A stretch of DNA of 54,999 nt, taken from the NCBI GenBank assembly GCA_001313365.1, contig BBFS01000018.1, forward strand, positions 1 through 54,999. Reading direction: 5' to 3'. The notes beneath the pieces are model-generated. The model was not told the DNA's origin, made no database searches, and saw nothing but the letters and a program-made list of their open reading frames with translations. A program made the translations under genes and the position numbers. Below are positions 1 to 10,992 of the stretch, in pieces (the stretch's first letter is position 1; the number at the start of each line of letters is the position of its first letter). The stretch is from Paenarthrobacter nitroguajacolicus JCM 14115. Its GTDB lineage: Bacteria > Actinomycetota > Actinomycetes > Actinomycetales > Micrococcaceae.

Positions 1-55
1 CGATCTCGTCGCCCTCGGCCGGGTTGACCCAGAGCGCCAGGCCGTGTGCGGTCAT
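1..55 (-). CDS. Possible start of an unrecognised gene downstream of allB (partial)
   Basis: An ATG at 53-55 opens a frame that runs off the left edge of the window; the visible peptide begins MTAHGLALWVNPAEGDEI. It has the same orientation as the allantoin/glyoxylate operon and lies about 85 bases after allB, so it may be the next gene of that operon. The frame is also open upstream of this ATG, so the start is not certain. I do not recognise the product from 18 residues. Confidence 0.3.
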   Translation of the reverse strand, partial: MTAHGLALWVNPAEGDEI

Positions 56-141
56 GCCGTTCCGGCGTGCGGAAGACCCGCGGGGCTGCGGATCCTCGCG
101 ACGGCGGTGGCCCGTAGGCATTGACTGCCATGACGGTTGAC

Positions 142-1501
142 CTAAACGTTGCCGCGGCGGAGCAGCTTGCCGCCGGGGTTCTGGCCGTCGATCGGGGTGC
201 CGCGCAGGTAGGTCCTGCGGACGACGCCGGCCAGCGGACGGCCGTCGTACGGCGTGATCGGGTTCTTGTGCTTGAGCTTGGTGACGTCCACAACGAAGGC
301 CTCGTCCGGCGCGAAGATGGAGAAGTCGGCGTCGTAGCCCAGGGCGAGCTGGCCCTTGTTGTGCAGGCGGGCCAAAGCGGCGGGCTTCTCGGCCATCCAG
401 GAGACGACCTGCTCCAGCGGGATGCCGCGGTGACGGGCTTCGGTCCAGATCAGCGAAAGGCCCAGCTGCAGCGAGGAAACGCCGCCCCCCCATGCCACTG
501 CGAAGTCACCGTTCTCCAGGTCCTTCAGATCCAGTGTGGAGGGGGAGTGGTCCGAGACGATGCAGTCGATGGTGCCGTCCTGCAGGCCCTTCCAGAGGAG
601 CTCGCGGTTGGAGGCTTCACGGATGGGCGGGCAGCACTTGTAGGCAGTGGCGCCGTCGGGGATTTCTTCGGCCATGAGCGTCAGGTAGTGCGGGCACGTC
701 TCAACGGTGAGGTTGACGCCGTCGCGCTTTGCGGAGGCGATCATCGGCAGTGCGTCGGAGGAGGAGAGGTGCAGGATGTGGGCGGGCGCCGGTCCAGCGG
801 GCACGTTCGATGACCTCGGCGATTGCCTTGTTCTCGGCGCCGCGGGGGGGCGGGAAGCGAGGAAGGTTTCGTAGTGGTCGCCGCCCGGGTGCGGGGGGCG
901 CGGTCAATAGCGTGGGAGTCCTCAGCGTGCACGATCATCAGGGAGTCGAAGGACTTGAGCTCAGCCATGTCCTCTTCCATCTCGTCTGCATCGAGGTGCG
1001 GGAACTCGTCCACGCCGGAGTGCAGGAGGAAGCACTTGAAGCCGAAAACGCCTTCGTCGTGGAGCGGGCGGAGGTCGCTCTTGTTGCCCGGGATGGCGCC
1101 GCCCCAGAATCCGACGTCCACGAACGCTTGGTCCTTGGCGACAACGCGCTTCTGCTCCAAACCGTCCACGGTGGTGGTGGGCGGGATGCTGTTCAGCGGC
1201 ATGTCGATGATGGTGGTCACGCCACCGGCGGCTGCGGCGCGTGTGGCGGAGGCGAAGCCTTCCCATTCGGTGCGGCCGGGCTCGTTGACATGGACGTGGG
1301 TGTCCACCAGGCCGGGGGGGATGAGGGTTTCGTCGTCTGCGAGTTCGATGACCTCGTTGCCCGTCAGGCCGTTGCCAGGGGGGGTTCGATGGCGACGATG
1401 ATGCCGTCGCGGATGCCAACTTCGCGGGCTGCGAGGCCGGCGGTGGTCAGGATGCGCTGGCCCCGGATAACGAGGTCATAGGCGCCGATTGCTTCAGACA
1501 T
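142..1501 (-). CDS. allB: Allantoinase (frame interrupted)
   Basis: Allantoinase hydrolyses allantoin to allantoate in the cytoplasm, the first committed step of allantoin use. The product has the amidohydrolase metal motif [17 protein letters not shown] near residue 60, and [12 protein letters not shown] and [10 protein letters not shown] further on, all typical of AllB. Its length of about 450 residues is normal. The frame breaks near 1380, near 900 and near 840, each next to a long G run; elsewhere the same kind of run adds one Pro ([10 protein letters not shown] where the family has LIPGLVDTH). I read the breaks as sequence errors. The ATG at 1499-1501 overlaps the stop of glxK and follows GGAGTA, so the two genes are probably translationally coupled. 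The context supports allantoin to glyoxylate catabolism. Confidence 0.9.
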
Positions 1502-2666
1502 TGAGGTACTCCTTGTTTTCGGTCCGTTCCGCCAGGTACACGCCTATGTGCTTACCTAATTGTTCAAGCAACGGACCTGCTTCAGCGATACATTTTTGGA
1601 CATCTTTTTCCAGATCGGTCAGTGCGTGGACCGTGTGGAAGCCGGCATCCGTGAGTTGTTCACGGCTCAGGGTACTCCGACCGCACACGGCGATCACGGG
1701 AACCCCGTTCCGTTGTGCCGCCCGCGAGACGCCCATGGGGGGTCTTGCCGAGCAGGCTTTGCTCGTCCAGGCTGCCTTCTCCGGTGATCACCAGATCGGC
1801 GCCCTTCAGGCGTTCTTCAAGCTCAGTGAATTCAAGCACGACGTCGATACCCGGCCGCGCTCTGCCTTCAGTGCCGCTATGGCTATGTAGCCAACGCCGC
1901 CAGCCGCTCCGGCGCCTTCTGCCTTGGCCGCAAACTTGGCGTGCTGCCCGGTTGCTGCTGCGAGCACGTCGACGAAGTGGCTTGCAGCGGCGTCCAGTTC
2001 GGCGACGTCGCTCCGCGTCGCGCCCTTCTGTGGACCGAAGATGGCTGGGGCTCCGCTTGCCCCCCCAAAAGGGGATTGTCGACGTCGGACGCCAACACGA
2101 ACTCCGTGGCCTCGACGCGGACGTCGAAGTTGGAGAAGTCGATGCTGTCTATTTCCGCGAGAGCCGCACCGCCGCCGGGAAGCTCGTTGCCGTTCTTGTC
2201 CAGGAACACGGCGCCGAGGCCCTGCAGGACTCCAGCGCCGGCGTCGGTGTTGGCGCTGCCGCCCACACCCAGGATGATCTTGCGGCAGCCGAGGTCCAGC
2301 GCGGCGCGGATGAGTTCACCCGTGCCGATGCTGGTTGCCGTTTTGGCCGTCTGGGAAGTGGGGGCCGTCCGGGAGGAGGGCGAGACCGGAAGCAGCCGCC
2401 ATCTCGATGACAGCTTCCTGGTCCCGCACTGCGAAGTCGGCCTTCACCGGCTCGCCGAGCGGGCCGGTGACGGTGGTGGTCCGGCGGGTGAAGCCGGAGC
2501 CGATGGCGGCGTCGATGGTTCCTTCGCCGCCGTCGGCCACCGGAATGCGTGTTGCCTCAATGCCTTTGCCGAACCCCGCCTGCAGGCCTGTTGCCAGGTG
2601 CTTGGCGACGTCGGGCGCGGACAGCGAGCCCTTGAATTTGTCCGGGGGGGCGATGACAACACGCAT
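1494..2666 (-). CDS. glxK: Glycerate kinase (GarK/GlxK family, frame interrupted)
   Basis: Glycerate kinase phosphorylates D-glycerate and so moves the product of tartronate semialdehyde reductase into glycolysis. The N-terminus RVVIAPPDKFKGSLSA matches the family signature APDKFKGS with one extra Pro from a seven-base C run. VADGGEGT near residue 45, GVGGSANTDAGAG, VLASDVDNPLLG and VITGEGSLDEQ-like segments follow in the usual order. Length is about 390 residues, as expected. Breaks fall near 2330, 2060, 1860 and 1750. The ATG at 2664-2666 has a strong ribosome site (AAGGAGG). It is 25 bases after gcl and overlaps the start of allB. The family includes both 2- and 3-phosphorylating enzymes; the sequence alone does not settle which. 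Confidence 0.88.
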
Positions 2667-2691
2667 TCCGGTGCCTCCTTCCTTTACTTAC

Positions 2692-4474
<1,783 letters not shown>

Positions 4475-4600
4475 GGTGTACTCCTTGTTTTTTGCCCTGA
4501 CGGGCGAAGTCTGTGGTGTTTTTGGGTGTGGTGAGGGAGCCGCCGTCGTTTATGTACGACGGCGGGTTCCCTGCTTTGTGTTGCTTAGTTGCCTTTGGGC

Positions 4601-5483
4601 TTACTTACGGCCGCTGAGCTGGAGGACCTGCTTGAAGAGGCCCGAGTGGTCGAGGCGCCGTCGCCCTGGTTGACGGTTGCGGCGACGAGCTGGGCGACGA
4701 CTGCGCCGAGCGGGACAGCGACGTTGGCTTCGCGGGCTGCGGAGGTGACGATGCCGAGGTCCTTGTGGTGGAGGGCCAGGCGGAAGCGGGGGGGTCGAAG
4801 TTGCGGTCGAGCATCTTCTGACCCTTCTGATCGAGGACTTTGGAGCCGGCCAAGCCGCCGCCGAGGACCTTCAGTGCTGCGTCGGTGTCTACGCCGTAGG
4901 CTCGAGGAAGGCGATGGCCTCGCCGAGAACCTGGATGTTGACGGCTACGATCAGCTGGTTGGCTGCCTTGACGGTCTGGCCGGAGCCGGACGGGCCGACG
5001 TGGACGATGGTTTTGCCCACTGCGTTGAGGACATCCTGTGCTGCCTCGAAGTCTGCTGCTTCGCCGCCGACCATGATGGACAGGACGGCGTCGATTGCGC
5101 CCTGTTCGCCACCGGATACGGGAGCGTCGAGCGGGCGGATGCCTGCTGCTACGGCGTCGTCCGAGAGGCGCTTGGCGACGTCCGGGCGGATGCTGGATGC
5201 GTCGATCCAGATGGTGCCCTTCTTCGCGTTGGCGAAGACGCCGTCCTTGCCGCTGACTACACCCTCAACATCGGGGGGAGTCCGGGACCATGGTGATGAC
5301 GACGTCGGCGTCCTTGACTGCGTCCGCGATGCTGGTGGCACCCTGGCCGCCTTCGGAGACGAGCTTGTCGATCTTGTCCTGGCTGCGGTTGAAACCGGTG
5401 ACCGTGTGGCCGGCCTTGACGAGGTTGATGGCCATGGGGGGGAGGCCCATGATTCCGAGTCCGATGACTGCAACGTTGCTCAT
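4601..5483 (-). CDS. glxR: 2-hydroxy-3-oxopropionate (tartronate semialdehyde) reductase
   Basis: This NAD(P)H-dependent reductase converts tartronate semialdehyde to D-glycerate. The protein has the Rossmann start VAVIGLGIMGLP followed by MAINLVKAGHTVTGFNRS, the substrate motif PLDAPVSGGEQGA near residue 120 and the catalytic-lysine motif GSGQTVKAANQL near 170, all typical of the beta-hydroxyacid dehydrogenase family. Length is about 294 residues. GLPPMA carries one Pro too many, on a seven-base run. Frames break near 5273, 4905 and 4788; the last codons read cleanly as LFKQVLQLSGRK before TAA at 4601. It lies between hyi and gcl on the same strand, with about 125 bases on each side, so separate promoters are possible. 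Confidence 0.92.
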
Positions 5484-5538
5484 TGTGGTTCTCTTTCTGG
5501 GGGGGAAGTCTGTGTGTGTTTTAACCCGGGTGTGCTTA

Positions 5539-5604
5539 CCCAACTAAGTCGCATTAGTGCGCGTTATGAGGGTTCTAAACGCGCTCTGCTGCTACTTAGT
5601 TGGG
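5539..5604. promoter_or_regulatory. Inverted repeat in the hyi-glxR gap
   Basis: CCCAACTAAG at 5539-5548 is exactly repeated as its reverse complement CTTAGTTGGG at 5595-5604; a further CTTAGTTGG lies at 5614 over the hyi stop codon. The arms enclose 46 bases between hyi and the glxR start. It could be a regulator site or part of a processing structure; I see no T run to call it a terminator. Confidence 0.35.
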
Positions 5605-5614
5605 CGCCCTGTGC

Positions 5615-6423
5615 TTAGTTGGCGTTGGCGCGCTGGCGGATGGCCCAGCTGAAAGCCGATTCCTGCGGTTCCTTGTACTCGAGGCCGATGTAGCCGTCGT
5701 AGCCGAGTTCGCGGCTGCGGGCGATCCATTCGCCGAGGGGGGGAGGGTGCCGGTTCCGGGAGCGCCGCGGCCGGGGGGGTTGTCGGCGATCTGGATGTGG
5801 CCGAAGTCCTTGGCGTGGTTCTCGATGACGGATTCGACGTCGTCGCCGTTGACTGCCAGGTGGTAGAAGTCGGCGAGGAGCTTGATGTTCTGTGCGCCGG
5901 ATTCTGCCTTGACGCGGGCGATGACCTTGAGTGCGTCTTCGGCGGTGAGGAGCGGGTACTTGGGTGCGCCGCTGACCGGTTCGAGGAGGACGGTGCCGCC
6001 GATGCGGGCGACGCCTTCCGCTGCTGCGGCGAGGTTCTTGGCGGCGAGTTCGTCCTGCTCTTCAGGGGGTGAACTCGTCCTGGCGGTTGCCGTAGAGGGC
6101 GTTGAAGGCCTTGCAGCCAGGCGCTCACCGATGCCGGCTACGACGTCGATGTTGTCCTTGAACTCGGAGCAACGTCCCTTCCATGAAACCAGGCCGCGGT
6201 CGCCGCCGGGCATGTTGCCGGCGTTGAAGTTCAGGCCCGTGAGCTGAACGCCGGCGTCCTTGATGGCGGTTTCAAACTCCGTTGTCTCTTGGTCGGTGGG
6301 AACCGAAGTGGCGAAGGGCCACCAGAACTCGACGGCGTCAAAACCGGCTGCCTTCGCGGCGGCGGGGCGCTCGAGCAAGGGCAGCTCCGTCAGGAGGATG
6401 GAGCAGTTCACTGTGTACGTCAT
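5615..6423 (-). CDS. hyi: Hydroxypyruvate isomerase
   Basis: Hyi interconverts hydroxypyruvate and tartronate semialdehyde and belongs to the AP-endonuclease-2-like TIM-barrel family. Visible family segments are CSILLTELPLLERPAAAKAA, FDAVEFWWPF, GLNFNAGNMPGGDRG, EPVSGAPKYPL, LLADFYHLAVNGDD and FGHIQIADNPGR-like, with the metal-binding Glu, Asp, His and Glu in the usual places. Length is about 270 residues. Breaks lie near 6108-6120, 6070 and 5745 and again touch long runs or single losses. The true C-terminus reads EYKEPQESAFSWAIRQRANA then Asn and TAA at 5615. The ATG at 6423 follows GGAAGGA. This is the first gene of the operon, so the promoter should lie in 6424-6540. Confidence 0.92.
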
Positions 6424-6500
6424 CGTAGGTCCTTCCGAGGAGGGGGGGCTTTGATCTATTTTCCGGGTTGCTTGGCTGTTGCTTGGTGCTTGGCTTCAGT

Positions 6501-6536
6501 TTCCGCTTTGTGGAATTTAGATTCTGCTTTATGAAA
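6501..6536. promoter_or_regulatory. Tandem operator upstream of the glyoxylate operon
   Basis: TTCCGC-TTT-GTGGAA at 6501-6515 is a near-perfect palindrome. A weaker copy, TTCTGC-TTT-ATGAAA, lies at 6522-6536, exactly 21 bases on, so both would face the same side of the helix. The pair is 78 bases upstream of the hyi start. IclR-family regulators such as AllR, which control allantoin and glyoxylate genes, often bind such short palindromes; assignment to that family is inference. Confidence 0.5.
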
Positions 6537-7024
6537 AGTTTAGGGAAGGTGGGAGTGTGAGTCAAGGGGGTGGGTGAGGAGGGGGTGGTTTGGGATACCA
6601 AGTGGGTCTGTTGCGCTCTCCATTGGCCGAGGCTTGAACGGTGGATGGCGCGGATACCATTCATCTGGCAGGCGAGGGTCGCGGTCCAGGTTTAGTGGGG
6701 GATGGTAGTCCTCAAACACTCCGAGACGCAGGGGGCCCACCAAAAGCAACTCAGTACACACCAGCCGACTCACGGCGGGGGAAGCAGGGCCGGAAAATCC
6801 CCCCCGCAGCCCGGAAGTCGACCCAGACCTAGAAAAGATGCCAGGCTCCGAAGAGCATCCATGCCACACAAACTCACCACAACATAGGCTGTGATCCATG
6901 CCCTTCAGCAGCCAGGATAATAACGGCGACATCAACCTCCGAATACGGTCGGGTATGGCCCGACTCCGCGTGGCAACGAATGTAGGCTCTGGCTCCTAGC
7001 GTGAGAGTTGCAATGTGAGGGGAA
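6537..7024. other. Gap of about 490 bases with no supported gene
   Basis: Open frames here (for example 6540-6935 on the minus strand) show no recognisable family, no convincing ribosome site and unusual composition rich in Pro and Ser. It marks the border between the metabolic operon and the defence island. I see no repeat or tRNA that would mark an insertion site. Confidence 0.5.
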
Positions 7025-7901
7025 CTAGGTGAGGCCTGGGATTGGGCTTGACAGGGTTTTCGAAATTCCCAGGAGTTGCTCGACGCTTTCACGAACTTTG
7101 GCGTCGGACAGGTCATTGTGCGGGTTCTCGGGGTGGTGGATCATATTCCGGACAGCGGTGGGAAGCGTTGTCTCCTTGCGGTTCAAAGTGCCTTTTCTCA
7201 TCTCTATGTAGGGCGTCGCACGGGGGCAGGCCGCGACCAACAAGCCAGTTGTCAAACGCGGTCTGGCTCCCAGTGCCAGCGTATTCCTGAAGGCGGCCAT
7301 ACATGACAGTGTGGTTGACGATGAAGGTAGGCAGGTCGATGTCAGTCAGGTCGGCGAGCGATACCCATCCGCTGTCGACCAGGTCCTGGTGGTGCCACTG
7401 GAGCGGAAGGGCACGGTTTTCGACGCGATCAGCAAGGGCCCTGAGCGTAAGAGTGACGTCCAAGTCATTGATGAATTCTTCAAGAAGAGCATCTTCAGTG
7501 TCCCACGCGTTTAGCCGGTGCAAAAGGAAAGCTCTGAAGTCCCAGATATATGGTTTCAAGTCTGCCGAAGTGAGAGATGTGAGGTCTATCTCGGCGAGAG
7601 CATCGCGGAAGTCCGCGAACGAAAGCCGCAAGTCTGCGGTGCGGTTCCATCGAGCGACGGCTCCTTCGAACTTTGCCTTCGCCTCTTGCTGGGAATAGCC
7701 GAGATGACAAAGTCGGAAGTAGACCTCCTCCAGCGGTGCCTGGAATCCGGGCTTTGTTTTGAAGACGCCGTTGGCGTAAGTATATTCAAGGTCCGTAAGG
7801 CTATTTGGCGGAAAGAGCCAATAGTGGTTTGTGAAATTCCGATTCTTGCCCCCCCAATCGATATCGATTCCGTTCAGCACAAGCGAGATCATCGTACCCA
7901 T
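7025..7901 (-). CDS. HEPN-domain protein, possible HEPN/Toprim-associated defence protein
   Basis: The protein has about 292 residues with one break near 7210. The N-terminus MGTMISLVLNGIDIDWG followed by KNRNFTNHYWLF resembles the short N-terminal domain of HEPN/Toprim-associated proteins; that match is from memory and moderate. The C-terminal part, in the shifted frame, contains RKETTLPTAVRNMIHHPEN. Its RNMIHH fits the R-x4-H (RNxxxH) ribonuclease motif of HEPN domains, and it is followed by an acidic helix ending near PGLT. HEPN proteins are often RNA-cleaving toxins or abortive-infection effectors. It lies 190 bases downstream of hsdM on the same strand, so it may be an accessory gene of the restriction locus. 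Confidence 0.6.
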
Positions 7902-8093
7902 GACCCAATACTGACCGATTCGAGATCGTCAGTGCGAACTTAGGACATCTCCGTTTCATATCGGTGCGCTGGGATCGGGTTGCTCGGGCTGAATACGCTT
8001 GTCTTGTTCTTATGCTGCACAGTCAAGAGCGATCGATGGCGAAGGCGTCCTGATGCGGGTGCCGAGCGGATTGCTTCTCTTGCCTCGCCGGTC

Positions 8094-9590
8094 TCAAGCA
8101 CTGGGATCGACTGCGAACTGACGTTCGAGCGACGCTGCCACCGCTTCAAATTCGGCGAGTGCAGCTGTGAGGTCCTCAACGATCTCTCGTGCTATGACGT
8201 CGGGCGAAAGCAGATTGTCCTGATCTTCGAGCGACTCGTCCTTTAGCCAGGTGATATCGATGTTTGCCTTGTCTCGGGCGATGATCTCGTCGTAGGTAAA
8301 TGACCTCCAACGCACGGACTCAATTCGAGCAGGGCGATTTCGAGGCATGTATGCTGCCACGAAATCGTCCAAGTCGGCCCGACGGAGGGGGGGATTCTGC
8401 TTCAGCGTGAAGTGCTCGTTAGTGCGCAGGTCATAGACCCACAGTCGCTCCGTCCACGGACGGTCAGGGCGGGCGACCTTCTTGTCGAAGAAGAGGACGT
8501 TGGCCTTGACGCCTTGGGCGTAGAAGATCCCCGTTGGCAGACGTAGCATCGTGTGGAGGTCGAAGTCCGTGAGGAGCTTGCGGCGAATAGTCTCGCCGGC
8601 GCCACCCTCGAAAAGCACGTTGTCAGGCAGGACGACAGCCGCCCGACCATTCGTGTCGAGGATCGTGGCGATGTGCTGGACAAAATTGAGCTGTTTGTTG
8701 CTCGTGGTGGCAACGAAGTCCTGTCGTTCAATCTCTCGGTCCTCCCGGACTTCACGTCCGTCGACGCCAATCATCGTCAGGGACGACTTGCGCCCGAAGG
8801 GCGGGTTCGATAGCACGACCGACCAACGTTTCCCAGGATCGGCGATGAGGGAGTCGCGGACCTCGATGAGCGAGTCACCGTTGGAGGTACCCATGCCGTG
8901 CAGCAGCATGTTCATAGCGGCGAGGCGCGCGGTGCCGTCAACGAGCTCGTAGCCGGAGGCGAATGCATCGCGTAGGTGATCGCGTTGTGTCGGCGTCATA
9001 GTCTCCGCGCGCTGCGAGGCTTGCTCGTGAGCCACCAAGAGGAAGCCGCCGGTGCCACATGCGGGGTCTACGACAGTATCGGCTACAGTAGGCTGCACGA
9101 CGTCGACGATCGCTTGGATCAGGCCCGTGGGGGGGTGAAGTACTGCCCAGCGCCAGAGCCTTTGTCGGACGCTCCCCTAGACAGTAGCTCCTCGTAGGCG
9201 TCGCCCTTGATGTCTGTGCCAGCTTGCGACCACTGTTCCTTGTCAATCAGATCAACGATCAGCGGCGCAGCTTCGCCGGGTCTTGGATCCGATTCTGTGC
9301 CTTGCGGAAGATCGTGCCGATGACTCCGGGTTCACGGGCGAGGCCAACAAGGATCTTGGTGTATGTGAGTTCAAGCTGGTGGCCCTGAGCATCGAGCAGT
9401 CGCTGCCATGAGTACTCCTCAGGCACGATCTGCTCGGCGGCGAGCTTCCGTGTCGCACGCTCCTGCGCCATCTTGAGGAATAGCAGGTAGGTCAGTTGTT
9501 CGGTGTACTCGATGACCCCCCCACGCCATCGTCACGCAGCACCGCACAATACGACCAGAGCTTGTCGACTAGTCGTCTGGCGTCAGTCAT
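8094..9590 (-). CDS. hsdM: Type I restriction-modification system, methyltransferase subunit HsdM
   Basis: HsdM is the N6-adenine methyltransferase that pairs with HsdS to modify the recognition site. The N-terminal helical domain (RRLVDKLWSYCAVLRDDGV, YTEQLTYLLFLKMA) is followed by a GQYFTP-like segment, the SAM motif DPACGTGGF near residue 175 and the catalytic motif NPPFG near residue 262. The C-terminus contains YDLRTNEHFTLKQNPP, common in the family. Length is about 499 residues, which is normal. Breaks occur near 9525, 9250 and 9135, the first and last on C or G runs. The ATG at 9588-9590 lies within four bases of the stop of the small frame upstream. Gene order is hsdR-hsdS-hsdM. Confidence 0.93.
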
Positions 9591-9706
9591 AAGTGCTTCT
9601 CCTGTTGTTTGCTGTTTGTAGTGAGTCGGCCAGCGGGGGGGTGCAGTGGTTCACGGAGTCGCCGTCGTCCCGTATGCATAAGGGTCTGGAAGTCGCTGAC
9701 CCTCAT
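9587..9706 (-). CDS. Possible 39-residue coupled ORF between hsdS and hsdM
   Basis: The ATG at 9704-9706 overlaps the hsdS stop (ATGA), and its own TGA at 9587-9589 overlaps the hsdM start (ATGA). The 39-residue product is basic and begins MRVSDFQTLMHTGRRRLREP. It contains one seven-base C run, which does not alter the frame if three bases too long. Overlap at both ends suggests a translated link, but the peptide matches nothing I know, and chance cannot be excluded. Confidence 0.35.
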   Translation of the reverse strand: MRVSDFQTLMHTGRRRLREPLHPPAGRLTTNSKQQEKHL

Positions 9707-10992
9707 GAACTTGCCGCTGTCTCCGACCATCTAGGAGGGACACGCACCAGATCCTCAATGATGTCGTTGTCTGCATGCCGGCCAGTGAGTTTCCCGGTGA
9801 ACGCGGCGGTCAAGACGGCACGGCGTAGCGCGCGCGAATGTCGCGTTGCCGATTTGATTGATCTGTCAAGAGCGTCGATAGCTTCGCGCGACGAATTAGC
9901 AGAGGCGGCGACCGCGGATTGGACGTCCAGCGAGGACGGTACGGGCAACTGAATTCGCCCGAGTTGCTTCTGGTTGACCTTGTAGATGCCAGCGGTGGTG
10001 CGCGCCATGCTTTCAATTTGGCGGCGCGTGCCGCGAGAATTCCACACGTGGTCCAGATAGTTGCCAAGTAGACGTCCGAATTTGGGCGCACTCGGATGAT
10101 CGTGTCGGGAAAGGCCACCGGATCCGGACGATGACGAACAAGCGATCCACGGCCGACTAACCGAATGCTCCCGTTGCCGCGCGCAACAAGGAAATCTCCT
10201 TCAGACACCAGGAACCGGCGAGCTTCTGACGCCGTCCAGGCACCGGACTTGCGCTCTTGAAGGTTCACGCCATGCGTTGTCAGCGCGGTCAGGCGCAGGA
10301 CAGGAAACCCGTCGTCGCTTGTCGGAACCGATCTTCCATTGGTCAACCGCATTGCCAACAGATCGCTCAAAGGGAGGTACTCGACCTCGTGACCTGCCAA
10401 GGTCGCCTGGAGAGTTGATTCCTGCAGATTGAAGAGACGCTTCGACGCGGCCGAGACGTAGTCCGCCGCAGCGTCGAGTCGGGAGAGGTGGTCTTCGAGG
10501 ATCGCAACGATCCGCCTCTGCGCCTCTAGGGGGCGGAAGCGGGAGAAGTATGCGTTTGAGCTTCCCGACGCTTAAAGTGTGGAGGCCGCTTGTCGAGCTC
10601 GACACAGCTGTGAGCTCGTCTCGGATTAGAGGAGAGTTCCAGACTAAGCCAGGTACCGGGGATCGACATTCGGCCCTGGACGGACGCGGATCAGGTGGTT
10701 CTGGTGAACAGAATCTGGGATCGATCCATCCCAGATCGCTGCTCTGCCTATTTGGGACGGACTGCCATTTCCTTCAACCACCAAGAGATCGCCAGGATGA
10801 AGCCTGTAGCGTTCGAGCTCGCCGTCGAACAATTCGATCGTGTGTACGTCATCGAGGGCTAACCCCCTTGGCGGTGACGTTGGCGACGCGCAAAAAAGGA
10901 AACGTGTGCTTGACGGGAGCCCGCTTCGGCTGCTTCTGGATACCGCCTTGGATGCTGGCGACATCATCCAGTCGAACACGCGGCCAAGTCAT
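9703..10992 (-). CDS. hsdS: Type I restriction-modification system, specificity subunit HsdS
   Basis: HsdS carries two target-recognition domains joined by helical conserved regions and fixes the DNA sequence recognised by the complex. The first TRD starts after MTWPRVRLDDVASIQGGIQK, with GDLLVVEGNGSPSQIGRAA-like residues, and ends with the helix KLKRILLPLPPLEAQ. The second begins VEYLPLSDLLAMRLTNGR, contains GDFLVARGNGSIRLVGRGS and ends with QKQLGRIQLPVPSSLDVQ plus the closing helix ALRRAVLTAAFTGKLTGR. Length is about 430 residues, normal for two TRDs. Frames break near 10030 and 10530. The ATG at 10990-10992 overlaps the hsdR stop by four bases. Confidence 0.9.
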
